A program made the translations under genes and the position numbers. Below are positions 33,716-43,525 of a stretch of 64,000 nucleotides of DNA, one piece after another (the stretch's first letter is position 1; every line of letters starts with the position of its first letter). Origin of the DNA: CAJINA01 sp964647585. GTDB lineage: Bacteria > Desulfobacterota > Desulfobacteria > Desulfobacterales > CAJINA01. The stretch is taken from positions 1 to 64,000 of the forward strand of contig CAZYGG010000012.1 of assembly GCA_964647585.1 (NCBI GenBank), written 5' to 3'. The notes below the pieces were generated by a model, which was given only the letters and a program-made list of their open reading frames with translations, was not told where the DNA came from and did no database searches.

Positions 33716-35269
33716 ATGTCCAGATATAACCTGATTGCTGCCGCGGCCAGCGGCCTGCTGCTTACCCTGGCCTTTCCGACAACCGGGCACCCGGTTGTCG
33801 CGCTCTTCGCCATGGTACCCCTGCTGCTGGCATTGCGCACCGCCTCTTTTGCCGGTGGTTTCAAGCTGGGTTTTATCACGGGACTGGTTCACTTCGTTTC
33901 CCTCGTCTACTGGGCGGCTTACACCATGAAGATCTACGGCCACCTGCCGCTGTATCTCTGCATCCCCCTGCTGATTCTGCTGGCCGCCTATCTGGCTCTC
34001 TATCCGGCCCTGTTCGCCGGCCTGACGACATTCATCCAGCGCCCGGTTTGGTTGTTAATTGGCGTCCCCGCGTTCTGGACCGCATCCGAATACCTGCGGG
34101 CTACCCTGTTTACCGGGTTTCCCTGGGAACTGCTGGGTTACTCGCAGTATAGCAACCTGCCTTTCATTCAGATCGCGGACATTACGGGAATATACGGGAT
34201 CTCTTTCTGGCTGGCCCTGATCAATGCCGCTGTGTTGCTTGCCAGCCTGGGCTTCAGGCAGCAACGCTGGCAGTCGCAACCGGTTTCAAGGAAAAGCATC
34301 GGGGGCGCCGGCCTGGCGGTTCTGACCGTGTCCTGTTTCCTGTGGGGTTACGGCCTGGACCGTATCCGCACCCTCAATCAGGAAGCCTCCCGGGCGCCCC
34401 ATAGAAAAATTTCGGTTTTACAGGGCAATATCGACCAGAACAAAAAGTGGGATCGAAAGTTTCAGAAGGCCACGCTCGAAAAATATAACGCCCTCTCCCT
34501 GCAGACGAGCCGTGAAAAACCGGACCTCATCGTCTGGCCGGAGACCGCAACCCCATTTTTTATCGGCCACAACCGCCCCCTGACCGCGCTTTTGCAAACC
34601 GGTATCCGCCAGACCCACGCCGACCATCTCATCGGTACCCCTACGGCTATACGGCACAATGATCGCACGGCTTACCGCAATAGCGCCCTTTTGTTTGATG
34701 CCCGGGCCGGGCTTGTCGATCACTATGAGAAGGCTCACCTCGTCCCTTTCGGCGAGTACGTCCCCTTCAAAGAGTGGCTGCCCTTCCTGGGAAAAATGGT
34801 CGCCCAGGTCGGTGATTTCATACCCGGACCGGCCGGTAAGGCCATTGCCTGGCAGGGCCGGCATCTGGGCGTTCAAATCTGCTATGAAATCATTTTTCCA
34901 GAGCTTTCCCGGGCAATGGTGCAAAACAAAACGGATATACTGATCAACATCACCAATGACGCCTGGTTCGGGAAAACCAGCGCTCCCCGCCAGCACTTTT
35001 CCATGGCGGTCTTCCGGGCTATTGAAAACCGCCGAGCGCTGGCCCGGGCCGCCAACACGGGCATCAGCGGCTTCATCGACCCCGTCGGCCGAATCATCAG
35101 GGCCTCTGAATTGAATACCGCGACAACCCTGACCCAGGCACTGCCGCTTATGACGGCCACCAGCATCTATACCTCAGCCGGAGACATCTTCGCCCTGGGG
35201 TGCCTGGTCGTCACGCTCTTTGTCGCCGGCCGGGGACTCCTCTACCGATGCCGCAAGCGAAAGTCTTGA
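33716..35269 (+). CDS. lnt: apolipoprotein N-acyltransferase
   Basis: Inner-membrane enzyme of about 517 residues that adds the third acyl chain to lipoproteins. Six or more membrane helices precede a nitrilase-like domain whose triad is seen as E in IVWPETATPFF, K in YEKAHLVPFGEY and C in GVQICYEIIFPE. NITNDAWFGKTSAPRQH is the family signature. A final membrane helix closes the protein. The ATG at 33716 is preferred to a GTG at 33695. Its presence implies a diderm envelope. prfB follows after 434 bases. Confidence 0.94.
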   Translation: MSRYNLIAAAASGLLLTLAFPTTGHPVVALFAMVPLLLALRTASFAGGFKLGFITGLVHFVSLVYWAAYTMKIYGHLPLYLCIPLLILLAAYLALYPALFAGLTTFIQRPVWLLIGVPAFWTASEYLRATLFTGFPWELLGYSQYSNLPFIQIADITGIYGISFWLALINAAVLLASLGFRQQRWQSQPVSRKSIGGAGLAVLTVSCFLWGYGLDRIRTLNQEASRAPHRKISVLQGNIDQNKKWDRKFQKATLEKYNALSLQTSREKPDLIVWPETATPFFIGHNRPLTALLQTGIRQTHADHLIGTPTAIRHNDRTAYRNSALLFDARAGLVDHYEKAHLVPFGEYVPFKEWLPFLGKMVAQVGDFIPGPAGKAIAWQGRHLGVQICYEIIFPELSRAMVQNKTDILINITNDAWFGKTSAPRQHFSMAVFRAIENRRALARAANTGISGFIDPVGRIIRASELNTATTLTQALPLMTATSIYTSAGDIFALGCLVVTLFVAGRGLLYRCRKRKS

Positions 35270-35382
35270 GTGCCCATTGCCGCCAGCGGCGTGCCAGGCG
35301 ACTTCAGCGAAAAACAAATTGCATGATAGCCATATTATGGTGTAATAAATCGTTTCACATGCTATCGTAGGACTATTAAGCA

Positions 35383-35476
35383 ATAGCGTTTGCAAGAAAA
35401 GTGTTCCGATACCGGTGGCCCGGTAATCGTATTGGAGTTATCACAAATATTGAGCCTGCTCCTCTGCAAACGCTAT
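35383..35476. other. inverted repeat within the lnt-prfB gap
   Basis: Perfect 12-bp arms ATAGCGTTTGCA (35383-35394) and TGCAAACGCTAT (35465-35476) enclose 70 bases. The related phrases GATAGC and GCTATC recur at 35326, 35372 and 35585. The gap 35270-35703 holds no convincing ORF; it could contain a structured leader for prfB, but none of the known RNA families was recognised. Confidence 0.4.
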
Positions 35477-35703
35477 CAAGGGTTTCCCGTTTTGCCGCTC
35501 TCCTGGGTTACCGAGCTGGGAGCCTTCGCTGTGTCAAATTCTTTAAATCTGTCAAGCGTTTAGGTGTTTTTAATCGAATCATTTGATAGCAGTTGCCATT
35601 ACCGGTCAAGATTCGTGTGTTAGCCCGTTATGCCTTTTATGGTAAAGTCGCGAGCAACCAGAACGTGTGTTTGACAACTGGTATTTACGAAAGGGGTTCA
35701 GCC

Positions 35704-36802
35704 ATGTCCGCCGAATTGAAACAAAAGATAAAAGGACTTCATCAGAAACTTGAAGATCTCCGGGGTTATCTTTGACCTGGCGGGCAAACAAAAAAGACTG
35801 GAAGAAATCGAACACCTGCTGTCCAGGGACGGTTTCTGGGACCAGCCCGAAAAATCAACTGCCATCCTGAAAGAACGGACCCGAATTTCCGCTAAAATTG
35901 ATGCGTTTACTTCCCTGGCCGATGGACTGGAGGAGAGCGAACTCCTGCACGAGTTGGCCGTGGAAGAGTCGGATGACGAGAGCCTCGCCGAAGCGACCCA
36001 GCAGGTGGCCGCCATGGAAAAGGGCATCGACAAGCTCAGCCTTGAAATGATGCTTAACGGGGAGTCCGACCAGAACAATGCCATCGTTTCCATCAACGCC
36101 GGAGCCGGTGGCACCGAGGCTCAGGACTGGGCTGAAATGCTGTTTCGCATGTACCTGCGGTGGATTGAAAAAAAGGGATTCAAGCCGTCCATTCTGGATT
36201 ACCAGCCCGGAGATGAGGCCGGCATTAAAGGGGTAACCATGACGGTTAGCGGTATGAACGCCTACGGGTACCTCAAATCGGAAAACGGGGTTCACCGCCT
36301 GGTGCGCATTTCCCCGTTCAATGCCAGCGGAAAACGCCATACCTCTTTCGCCTCAGTGTTTGTCTATCCCGAACTGGACCAGGAAATCGTCATCGATGTG
36401 GAAGAAAAGGACCTGCGCATAGATGTTTACCGGGCCAGTGGCGCCGGTGGGCAGCATGTCAACAAAACGTCAAGCGCCGTGAGGATCACCCACCTGCCAA
36501 GCGGTATCGTTGTGCAATGCCAGCAGGAAAAATCCCAGCACCGCAATAAAGAGATGGCCATGAAAGTCCTCAAGGCCAGGTTATTCCAGAACGAGAAAAA
36601 GCGGCAGGATGAAAAACTCCAGGAAATACATGACGGCAAGGACGACATCGGCTTTGGCAGCCAGATCCGTTCCTATGTCCTGCACCCTTATCAAATGGTA
36701 AAAGATCACCGTATCGGCCTGGACATCGGCAATGTGAACCAGGTGCTGGACGGCGGCATCGACCCGTTCATCGAAGGGGTCCTGCTGGCCGGCATATCCT
36801 GA
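35704..36802 (+). CDS. prfB: peptide chain release factor 2, with programmed +1 frameshift
   Basis: RF2 recognises UGA and UAA stops. It is encoded in two frames: ATG at 35704 (AAAGGGG seven bases upstream) reads 23 codons to CTT TGA at 35770-35775. Translation shifts +1 there and continues with GAC at 35774 to TGA at 36800, giving 365 residues. The shift site CCGGGGTTATCTTTGAC has the canonical internal Shine-Dalgarno-like GGGG, slippery CTT and poor-context UGA-C. The GGQ motif is in ASGAGGQHVNKTSSAVRITH. This is the standard RF2 autoregulatory frameshift, not a mutation. Confidence 0.97.
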
Positions 36803-37347
36803 TGAAACCAATCGAAATTATACAAGAATTCTGCCAGCCTGGCTCAAAGGGGTACGCAACCCTGGTCCACCACAGCGAACAGGTGACCCACAAGGCGCTC
36901 GCAATCGCTGAAAAGGTCCCCGACCTTAAACCGGACCTGGACTTTATCGCGGAAGCCGCCATGCTGCACGACATCGGGATTGTTAGGACCGCTGCGGAAA
37001 CACTGGGCTGCAGCGGCCGTCACCCCTACCTCATGCACGGAACCCTGGGCCGTAAAATGCTGGATGAAAAGGATCTGCCCCGCCATGCCCTGGTCTGTGA
37101 AAGACATGTGGGGGTGGGCATATCGGCTGAAGACATTGTCAGCCACGCCCTGCCGCTACCCGTCCGTGACATGCGCCCGGTTTCCATCGAAGAGCAGATT
37201 ATCTGCTACGCAGACAAGTTTTATTCGAAAAACGGTGATGGCAATGGCCAGGAGAAGTCAATTCCGGTGATCCTGGAAGAGATCGCCGCCTACGGCCCTG
37301 GTAAGGTTGACCGATTTAAACGCTGGTTGGAGATGTTCAGCAACTGA
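36802..37347 (+). CDS. HD-domain phosphohydrolase
   Basis: Soluble protein of 181 residues. Metal-binding HD pattern: H in LVHHSEQVTHKALAIA, HD in AMLHDIGI, then further H and D in HPYLMHG, CERHVGVG and YADKFYSK. It belongs to the small uncharacterised HD hydrolases (HDIG-related) that act on nucleotides or phosphate esters. Its ATG overlaps the prfB stop (TGATG), so the two are translationally coupled. Confidence 0.88.
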   Translation: MKPIEIIQEFCQPGSKGYATLVHHSEQVTHKALAIAEKVPDLKPDLDFIAEAAMLHDIGIVRTAAETLGCSGRHPYLMHGTLGRKMLDEKDLPRHALVCERHVGVGISAEDIVSHALPLPVRDMRPVSIEEQIICYADKFYSKNGDGNGQEKSIPVILEEIAAYGPGKVDRFKRWLEMFSN

Positions 37348-37412
37348 GTGAAGGCCGCAAATCGCCGTCACCGGATATTAGATAATTCGAAAGATCTGGG
37401 TAGCGCGGTTGT

Positions 37413-37548
37413 TCACCCTCCCCCGGCCCCTCCCGTCAAGGGAGGGGAGAGAAGTCGCCGCCAACCGAAATAAAGCCGTAGGTCTCCTTCTTAGTGATCT
37501 TTTCTAAAAAAGCTCCCCTCCCCTTGCGGGAGGGGCCGGGGGAGGGGG
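37413..37548. repeat. GC-rich palindromic repeat, family D (two copies)
   Basis: CCCTCCCCCGGCCCCTCCCG at 37418-37437 and its inverse GGGAGGGGCCGGGGGAGGGG near 37528-37547. Five further copies lie between 43805 and 44552. Confidence 0.7.
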
Positions 37549-37608
37549 CTGTCGCAAATAAGGCAAACGCCACTTTCAACAAACCGACCGCCTGCATCCA
37601 CACATAAA

Positions 37609-37642
37609 AAGGGTCCACCGGAAATATTTCCGGTGGACCCTT
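37609..37642. terminator. 34-bp perfect palindrome, bidirectional terminator
   Basis: AAGGGTCCACCGGAAAT and its exact complement with no loop spacer, flanked by AAA on the left and CAACTTTT on the right. It lies between convergent prfB-HD and nfnAB units and would stop both. Confidence 0.8.
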
Positions 37643-37738
37643 CAACTTTTAGCACGTAACAAGTAATTCGTTCACTGTTCTGCATTTTTAAGGTTCTTGG
37701 TTTTAACCCTTGAACCCAGAACGTTGAACCTACCTGAT

Positions 37739-39139
37739 TTACCACCCCATCTCAAGAAACTTATCAATTGAGTTGGCGGCCAGTCTCCCGGCCCCCATGG
37801 CGAGGATAACCGTAGCTGCTCCGGTAACGATATCACCCCCGGCCCAGACCCCACGTTTGGTGGTTTTCCCGCTCTCCGGGTCTGCAATAACATAGCCCCA
37901 CTGGTTCAGTTTCATATCGGGGGTTTCACTGGTCAGCAGCGGGTTGGCCCCGGAACCGACAGCGACGATGCACAGGTCGCACTCGATCTCGAACTCGGAG
38001 CCCTTGATGGGCACCGGGCTTCTGCGCCCGGACTCATCCGGTTCACCCAGTTCCATTTGGAGGCACTCCATACCGGTCAGGCGGCCTTTCTCATTGCCCA
38101 GGTATTTGGTTGGGTTGGTCAGCAGAAAGAGTTCAATGCCCTCTTCCTCGGCGTGGTGGATTTCAGCACCCCGAGCCGGCATCTCGTCTCGGGATCGGCG
38201 ATAAACAATCTTGACGTTCTCCGCGCCCAGCCGCATGGCGGTCCGGGCTGAGTCCATGGCGACGTTTCCGGCCCCGAGGACCACCACGTTTTTACCCATG
38301 GGAATCGGGGTGTCTACTTTAGGAAATTCGTAGGCTTTCATCAGGTTGGCCCGGGTGAGGTATTCATTGGCCGACAGGATGCCCACATAGTTTTCCCCGG
38401 GAATGTTCATAAACCGCGGAAGTCCGGCGCCCACACCCACATATACCGCATCATATCCCTGCTCAAACAGCTCGTCCAGGGAGACCGTCCGACCTACAAC
38501 AGCATTGCACTCCACCTTGACACCGAGCCGCTCCAGGAAATTGACTTCCTGGGAAACGATGGCCTTTGGCAGCCGGAATTCGGGGATACCGTAAACCAAC
38601 ACGCCGCCCGGTTTATGAAATGCTTCCAGAATGGTTACGTCATGGCCCTTTTGAATCAAATCACCCGCCACGGTGAGCCCTGATGGCCCGGATCCAACCA
38701 CCGCCACTTTTTTCCCGGTCTTCGCCTGGGTCGGCGGAAGTTCACCAGTGCCATTTTCTCTTTCGTAATCCGCGCAGAAACGTTCGAGGTTGCCGATGGC
38801 CACCGCCTCGCCTTTTTTGCCGACGATGCACTTGCCTTCACACTGAATTTCCTGGGGGCATACCCGCCCGCAAACAGCCGGCAGGGCGTTCTGGCTCCAC
38901 AGGTTGCGGATAGCACCCGTAAAATCACCTTCCGTAATCAAATTGATAAACCCGGGAATATCCACTTCTACCGGACAACCGGCAACGCAGCCCGGCTTTT
39001 TGCACTGCAGGCAGCGGGCGGCCTCTTCCTGGGCCATTTTCACCGTATATCCGGTGGGAACTTCTAGAAAGTTATGTGCCCGTACCTGTGCTTCCTGCTC
39101 CGGCATCGCGACGCGGGGAACCTTATTTTTTTTAGCCAT
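37739..39139 (-). CDS. nfnB: NfnB-type large subunit (glutamate synthase small-subunit-like flavoprotein)
   Basis: FAD/NADPH flavoprotein of 466 residues. The N-terminal cysteine region (CLQCKKPGCVAGC, later CGRVCPQEIQCEGKCIVG) binds [4Fe-4S] clusters. VAVVGSGPSGLTVAGDLI and VVVLGAGNVAMDSARTAMRLGA are the two dinucleotide-binding folds. Directly upstream is an NfnA-type gene, so the pair is best read as NADH-dependent reduced ferredoxin:NADP+ oxidoreductase, which bifurcates electrons from NADPH to NAD+ and ferredoxin, rather than glutamate synthase. The glutamate-synthase large subunit is absent. Confidence 0.88.
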   Translation of the reverse strand: MAKKNKVPRVAMPEQEAQVRAHNFLEVPTGYTVKMAQEEAARCLQCKKPGCVAGCPVEVDIPGFINLITEGDFTGAIRNLWSQNALPAVCGRVCPQEIQCEGKCIVGKKGEAVAIGNLERFCADYERENGTGELPPTQAKTGKKVAVVGSGPSGLTVAGDLIQKGHDVTILEAFHKPGGVLVYGIPEFRLPKAIVSQEVNFLERLGVKVECNAVVGRTVSLDELFEQGYDAVYVGVGAGLPRFMNIPGENYVGILSANEYLTRANLMKAYEFPKVDTPIPMGKNVVVLGAGNVAMDSARTAMRLGAENVKIVYRRSRDEMPARGAEIHHAEEEGIELFLLTNPTKYLGNEKGRLTGMECLQMELGEPDESGRRSPVPIKGSEFEIECDLCIVAVGSGANPLLTSETPDMKLNQWGYVIADPESGKTTKRGVWAGGDIVTGAATVILAMGAGRLAANSIDKFLEMGW

Positions 39140-39217
39140 TTTCTCCTCCGTAAAAAATATAACCGTGACTGTGGTCCTGTTAAAGCTGTGCAGGACTTCT
39201 CCAGCGATTGTTCAATG

Positions 39218-40054
39218 TTATTGAGCGTCGCGAAGGGTGCAGTACTCTTCGTGACACTTTTTTTCCTCTTCAAGATAGGCCTGCAGCCTGAGCATCAACT
39301 CATCATAATCGACCTTGTGGCCGTCAAATTCAGGACCATCAACACAGGCGAATTTAGTTTCGCCGCCCACGGTGACCCGGCAACCGCCGCACATCCCGGT
39401 GCCATCAACCATAATCGGATTGAGGCTGACCATGGTCGCGACATTGTATTCCTTGGTAATATTGCTGACCGCCTTCATCATGGGCACCGGCCCAATCCCC
39501 ACCACCAGTTTCACATCGCCGCCCTCAAGGACCTCTTTCATCACATCCGTCACAAAGCCGTGATGGCCATAAGATCCGTCGTCCGTGCAAACCCTCAGAT
39601 CGTGGGAAGCCGCGCCCATTTCCTTTTCAAGAATCAACAGATCTTTGTTCCGGGCGCCGATGATGCAGGTTACATCGTTGCCGACCTCTTTCAGGGCCCT
39701 GGTAATCGGATGTAAAACCGCCACGCCGGTACCGCCGCCGACACAGACGACTTTACCCACCTTTTCGACATGCGTAGCTTTACCGAGGGGACCGATAACG
39801 TCCTGAAAGTCATCGCCAACCGCAAGGTCTCTGAAAATTGCCGTTGATTTGCCCACAACCATGTAAATGATTGTAATGGTACCTTTTTCCGGGTCCGTAT
39901 CGGCCATGGTAAGCGGAATTCGTTCGCCTTCCGCGTTGGCTTTCAGGATTACGAACTGACCGGGTTTGGCTTTTTGGGCTATCAGGGGCGCCTCTATCTC
40001 GTTTAGAATAACGGTCCCTTCTGCCATCTCTTCGCGTCTAACGATTTTAAACAT
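39218..40054 (-). CDS. nfnA: NfnA-type small subunit (ferredoxin-NADP reductase-like)
   Basis: Sulfide-dehydrogenase/dihydroorotate-dehydrogenase-electron-transfer-like protein of 278 residues. A flavin domain (KPGQFVILKANAEGERIPLTM) and an NAD domain (VVCVGGGTGVAVLHPIT) are followed by a [2Fe-2S] loop C-x4-... in GTGMCGGCRVTV with FACVDGPEFDG. The start at 40054 (MFKIVRREEM) has GGAGGT upstream; the open frame to 40177 is non-coding. It ends 78 bases before nfnB. Together they balance ferredoxin, NADH and NADPH in the anaerobic cytoplasm. Confidence 0.88.
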   Translation of the reverse strand: MFKIVRREEMAEGTVILNEIEAPLIAQKAKPGQFVILKANAEGERIPLTMADTDPEKGTITIIYMVVGKSTAIFRDLAVGDDFQDVIGPLGKATHVEKVGKVVCVGGGTGVAVLHPITRALKEVGNDVTCIIGARNKDLLILEKEMGAASHDLRVCTDDGSYGHHGFVTDVMKEVLEGGDVKLVVGIGPVPMMKAVSNITKEYNVATMVSLNPIMVDGTGMCGGCRVTVGGETKFACVDGPEFDGHKVDYDELMLRLQAYLEEEKKCHEEYCTLRDAQ

Positions 40055-40414
40055 TGCTGACCTCCGGGCGTAAATCGCCGTACATGATTTAGTTAATGCC
40101 GCTGTAAAAAGGATAGAGCCCTTCTGTGAACTGGAGCGAGCAGGAACAAAAGCAGCGTACTTAGCAGTGTCGCGCATTCTTAGAATGATCTCTCGCTGAA
40201 CGGGTATTACCTGTCTTTACGTTGGCCTCCAAAAATGGTTTTCTATATATGAAATTTTCAAAAAAATCAAATAAGCATATACTCAATATAAAAGCAACCC
40301 TATTTATAGAACTCATCTCGAAGAGGGATACTATTGAACAGAAAGCCTCCTTGTGGTAAACCGCCAGCAACCTTCAGGTTTTCCCGGTAAAAAATGTAGC
40401 CAAGGAAAGGTATC

Positions 40415-41197
40415 ATGCAGCTATTTGACAGCCACTGCCACCTCGATGATCCATCTTTTGAGAAAGACTGGCCCCAGATCCTTGGACGGATGGCCGCAAA
40501 TGGTGTCAACGCAGCCATGATTGCCGGCATCAACCTGGAACGGTCCACCAGAGCCCTGGAATTGGCCGAATCGCACACCGGATTTTACGCATCGGTCGGG
40601 GTTCATCCCCATGATGCTGTCGATTGCAGTGAATCCGTAATAAACACCCTGGCAACCCTGGCGCGTAACCCCAAGATCAGGGCCTGGGGTGAGATCGGAC
40701 TCGATTTCAACCGGATGTACTCCCCGCGGGACATTCAGGAAAAGTGGTTTATCCGGCAGCTTGAAACTGCGGATGCCCTAAACCTGCCCATTATTTTTCA
40801 TGAACGCGACAGCCAGGGACGTTTACTGGAACTGCTGCACAACCGGCCCAATGCAAAACGAACCGGGGTGGTCCACTGTTTCAGCGGAACCAGCGCGGAG
40901 CTTGAGCACTATTTAGAAATGGGTTTTTACATAGGGATTACCGGCATTGTCACCATTCAGAAAAGGGGCCGCCAGCTCCGCGAACAGGTGGGCCTGATCC
41001 CATCTGATCGACTTCTCATCGAAACCGACGCACCTTACCTGACCCCGGCTCCCCAGAAAAACAAGCACCGCCGCAACGAACCTGCCTTTGTTCGATCGGT
41101 GCTGATCAGACTGGCAGAAGTCCTGGACGCAGACCCGGAAAGCCTGGCCGGTACCATCTGGGACAACACCTGCCGTCTGTTCGATATTCAGCTTTAA
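40415..41197 (+). CDS. tatD: TatD-family metal-dependent deoxyribonuclease
   Basis: TIM-barrel hydrolase of 260 residues. Metal ligands are all visible: FDSHCHLDDP at the N-terminus, E in GEIGLDFN, H in IIFHERDS, H in VVHCFSG, D in IETDAPYLTP. TatD proteins are 3'-5' DNases/quality-control nucleases. The ATG at 40415 is preceded by AAGGAAAGGTATC. Transcribed divergently from nfnAB; the 360-base region between them shows no RNA gene. Confidence 0.93.
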   Translation: MQLFDSHCHLDDPSFEKDWPQILGRMAANGVNAAMIAGINLERSTRALELAESHTGFYASVGVHPHDAVDCSESVINTLATLARNPKIRAWGEIGLDFNRMYSPRDIQEKWFIRQLETADALNLPIIFHERDSQGRLLELLHNRPNAKRTGVVHCFSGTSAELEHYLEMGFYIGITGIVTIQKRGRQLREQVGLIPSDRLLIETDAPYLTPAPQKNKHRRNEPAFVRSVLIRLAEVLDADPESLAGTIWDNTCRLFDIQL

Positions 41198-41249
41198 CAA
41201 CCCTGATATCTCTCCAAACAATCCACTGGAAAACTATACCGAATCAGCT

Positions 41250-41450
41250 CATCCCGTAATTTTGTCGCTCTGCGCGCAGCGAAGAGTCCCCTGCAAGTTA
41301 AGGCCATGCTCAATGTGAGGGATTCTTCGTCGCCTGTCGGGCGTCTTGTGCGGCGTAGCCCATGGGGCGAAGACGTAAGCCTTTGGCGAAGACTGGTTTC
41401 ACTCCTCAGAATGACAGACTAGCTCAATCGGAACCCATTTTTGGAAATGG
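41250..41450. repeat. dispersed inverted repeat, family B copy 3
   Basis: TTTTGTCGCTCTGCGCGCAGCG to CACTCCTCAGAATGACAG, with the insert GTCGGGCGTCTTGTGCGGCG that extends the middle. Part of the 418-base gap before dnaK. Confidence 0.75.
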
Positions 41451-41514
41451 CTATAAAGACCCTCCAAATTGGGGACTTGTACCCTATCAAACCAATATTA
41501 AATCGAGTTGAGGC

Positions 41515-41542
41515 TTGACATACGCACTTCAATACATATTAC
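41515..41542 (+). promoter_or_regulatory. sigma-70-type promoter of dnaK
   Basis: TTGACA (41515-41520), 16-bp spacer, TATTAC (41537-41542), 74 bp before the ATG. No CIRCE inverted repeat and no sigma-32 consensus were seen, so the heat control is not evident here. Confidence 0.55.
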
Positions 41543-41615
41543 TTTTATAAATAAATCATTTTTAGTAATGTAGCTGACGAGTTAATTGCGCCGGCACATA
41601 AAGGAGGAGAGACAA

Positions 41616-43517
41616 ATGGGTAAAACAATTGGAATAGATCTGGGTACGACCAATTCATGCATCGCAATCATGGAGAACGGCGAGGCAAAAGTCATCACCA
41701 ACCCCGAAGGCGGTCGCACGACGCCTTCCATCTTTGCAATGACCGACAGCGGTGAAAGGCTGGTGGGGCAGATTGCCAAACGCCAGGCGGTCACAAACCC
41801 GGCAAACACGGTTTCCGGCATAAAACGCCTGATCGGCCGCAAGTATGACGCGGCCGAAGTTCAGCAGGATGCCCGCACGCTGCCCTACGAAATCGAAAAG
41901 TCCGGCAACGGTGACGCCGGGGTGAACCTGAAGGGCAAGGTATACAGCCCTGCGGAGATTTCAGCCCAGATCCTGGGTGCCATTAAGAAAGCAGCTGAGG
42001 AATACCTGGGAGAACCGGTTACGGATGCCGTTATCACGGTCCCGGCCTACTTTTCAGACAGCCAGCGGCAGGCGACCAAGGACGCGGGGCGCATAGCGGG
42101 CCTGAACGTGCAGCGCATCATCAACGAACCGACGGCCGCGTCCCTGGCCTATGGCATGGACAAGAACAAGGAGGAAAAAATCGCGGTTTTCGACCTGGGC
42201 GGCGGCACCTTCGATATTTCCATACTGGATATCGGTGATGGCGTTTTCGAAGTAAAGTCCACCAACGGCGATACCCATCTCGGCGGCGAGGATTTTGACA
42301 TGCGCCTGATCGACTACCTGGCGGATCAGTTTAAAAAAGACCACGCCATCGATCTGAAAGCCGATCCCATGGCCCTGCAAAGGCTCAAGGAAGCTGCTGA
42401 AAAGGCCAAAATGGAACTGTCCACCTCCATGGAGACCGATGTCAACCTTCCGTTTATAACTGCGGATGCCAGCGGGCCCAAACACCTCAATATCAAGATT
42501 ACGCGCGCGCGCCTGGAAGCCCTGGTCCAGGACCTGCTCGACCGTCTGGAGGGCCCCTGTCTGACGGCTGTCAAGGATTCCGGCTACAGTGTGGGCGACA
42601 TCGATGAAGTGATTCTCGTGGGCGGCATGACCCGCATGCCAGCGGTTCAGGAACGTGTGCAGAAAATCTTCAATAGAGCGCCGAACAAAGGTGTCAATCC
42701 GGATGAAGTCGTAGCCATGGGTGCGGCCATCCAGGGAGCAGTCCTCCAGGGGGATGTCAACGATATCCTGTTGCTGGACGTCACCCCGCTGTCACTGGGC
42801 ATTGAAACCCTGGGGGGTGTTATGACCCGCCTTATTGATAAGAATACCACTATCCCGGTGAACAAAAGTGAAGTGTTTTCAACCGCCCAGGACAATCAAC
42901 CGGCGGTCTCAGTGCATGTCCTCCAGGGGGAAAGAGAACTGGCAACTGACAACAAGACCCTGGGCCGGTTTGAACTGACCGGTATCACGCCGTCTCCGCG
43001 GGGTGTCCCGCAGATTGAAGTCACTTTTGATATCGATGCCAACGGGATTGTAAACGTATCCGCAAAAGACCAGGCCACCGGCCAGGCTCAGTCTATACGG
43101 ATCACCGCCTCTAGCGGCTTGAGCCAGACAGAGATTGACCGGCTGGTAAATGAAGCCAAGAACTACGCGGATGAAGACCGCCGGAAACGATCCCTGATCG
43201 ATGCGCGCAATGAGGCGGACGGCCTGGTTTATACCACGGAAAAGACCCTGGCCGATTTCGGGGACCGGGTCGATCCGGAAAGCCGGGAACGCGCCCTGGC
43301 CGCGATTGCCCAGGTGAAACAGGCCATGGCCGGTGAGGATGCTGGACAGATCAAGGCACTGGCCAGCGAGCTTTCCGCAATCAACCAGACCCTTGCCCAG
43401 GCCGCCGCCGGCAAGCAGGCCGGGCCAGCTCCCGGAACGGCTCAAACGGCCCCCGGCAATCCGGGCGGCAATCCGGATGATGATATCATCGATGCTGAAT
43501 ACCAGGATGTGGCCTAA
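41616..43517 (+). CDS. dnaK: molecular chaperone DnaK (Hsp70)
   Basis: Hsp70 chaperone of 633 residues. GIDLGTTNSCIAIMENGEAK opens the ATPase domain, with IINEPTAASLAYGMDK, VFDLGGGTFDISILDIGDG and VILVGGMTRMPAVQ. The substrate domain starts at DVTPLSLGIETLGG, and the lid ends in DDDIIDAEYQDVA. The ATG at 41616 has AAGGAGGAG eight bases upstream. grpE and dnaJ are not adjacent, so this is either a dispersed main dnaK or a second copy; the sequence looks fully canonical. Confidence 0.98.
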   Translation: MGKTIGIDLGTTNSCIAIMENGEAKVITNPEGGRTTPSIFAMTDSGERLVGQIAKRQAVTNPANTVSGIKRLIGRKYDAAEVQQDARTLPYEIEKSGNGDAGVNLKGKVYSPAEISAQILGAIKKAAEEYLGEPVTDAVITVPAYFSDSQRQATKDAGRIAGLNVQRIINEPTAASLAYGMDKNKEEKIAVFDLGGGTFDISILDIGDGVFEVKSTNGDTHLGGEDFDMRLIDYLADQFKKDHAIDLKADPMALQRLKEAAEKAKMELSTSMETDVNLPFITADASGPKHLNIKITRARLEALVQDLLDRLEGPCLTAVKDSGYSVGDIDEVILVGGMTRMPAVQERVQKIFNRAPNKGVNPDEVVAMGAAIQGAVLQGDVNDILLLDVTPLSLGIETLGGVMTRLIDKNTTIPVNKSEVFSTAQDNQPAVSVHVLQGERELATDNKTLGRFELTGITPSPRGVPQIEVTFDIDANGIVNVSAKDQATGQAQSIRITASSGLSQTEIDRLVNEAKNYADEDRRKRSLIDARNEADGLVYTTEKTLADFGDRVDPESRERALAAIAQVKQAMAGEDAGQIKALASELSAINQTLAQAAAGKQAGPAPGTAQTAPGNPGGNPDDDIIDAEYQDVA

Positions 43518-43525
43518 AAATCTCA

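Noticed and set aside
35770..35775. Nonsense mutation in prfB
   Set aside because: The context is the canonical RF2 frameshift site, so the stop is functional regulation.
41515..41600. Heat-shock (CIRCE or sigma-32) control of dnaK
   Set aside because: No TTAGCACTC inverted repeat and no CTTGAA-type consensus; only a sigma-70-like promoter is seen.
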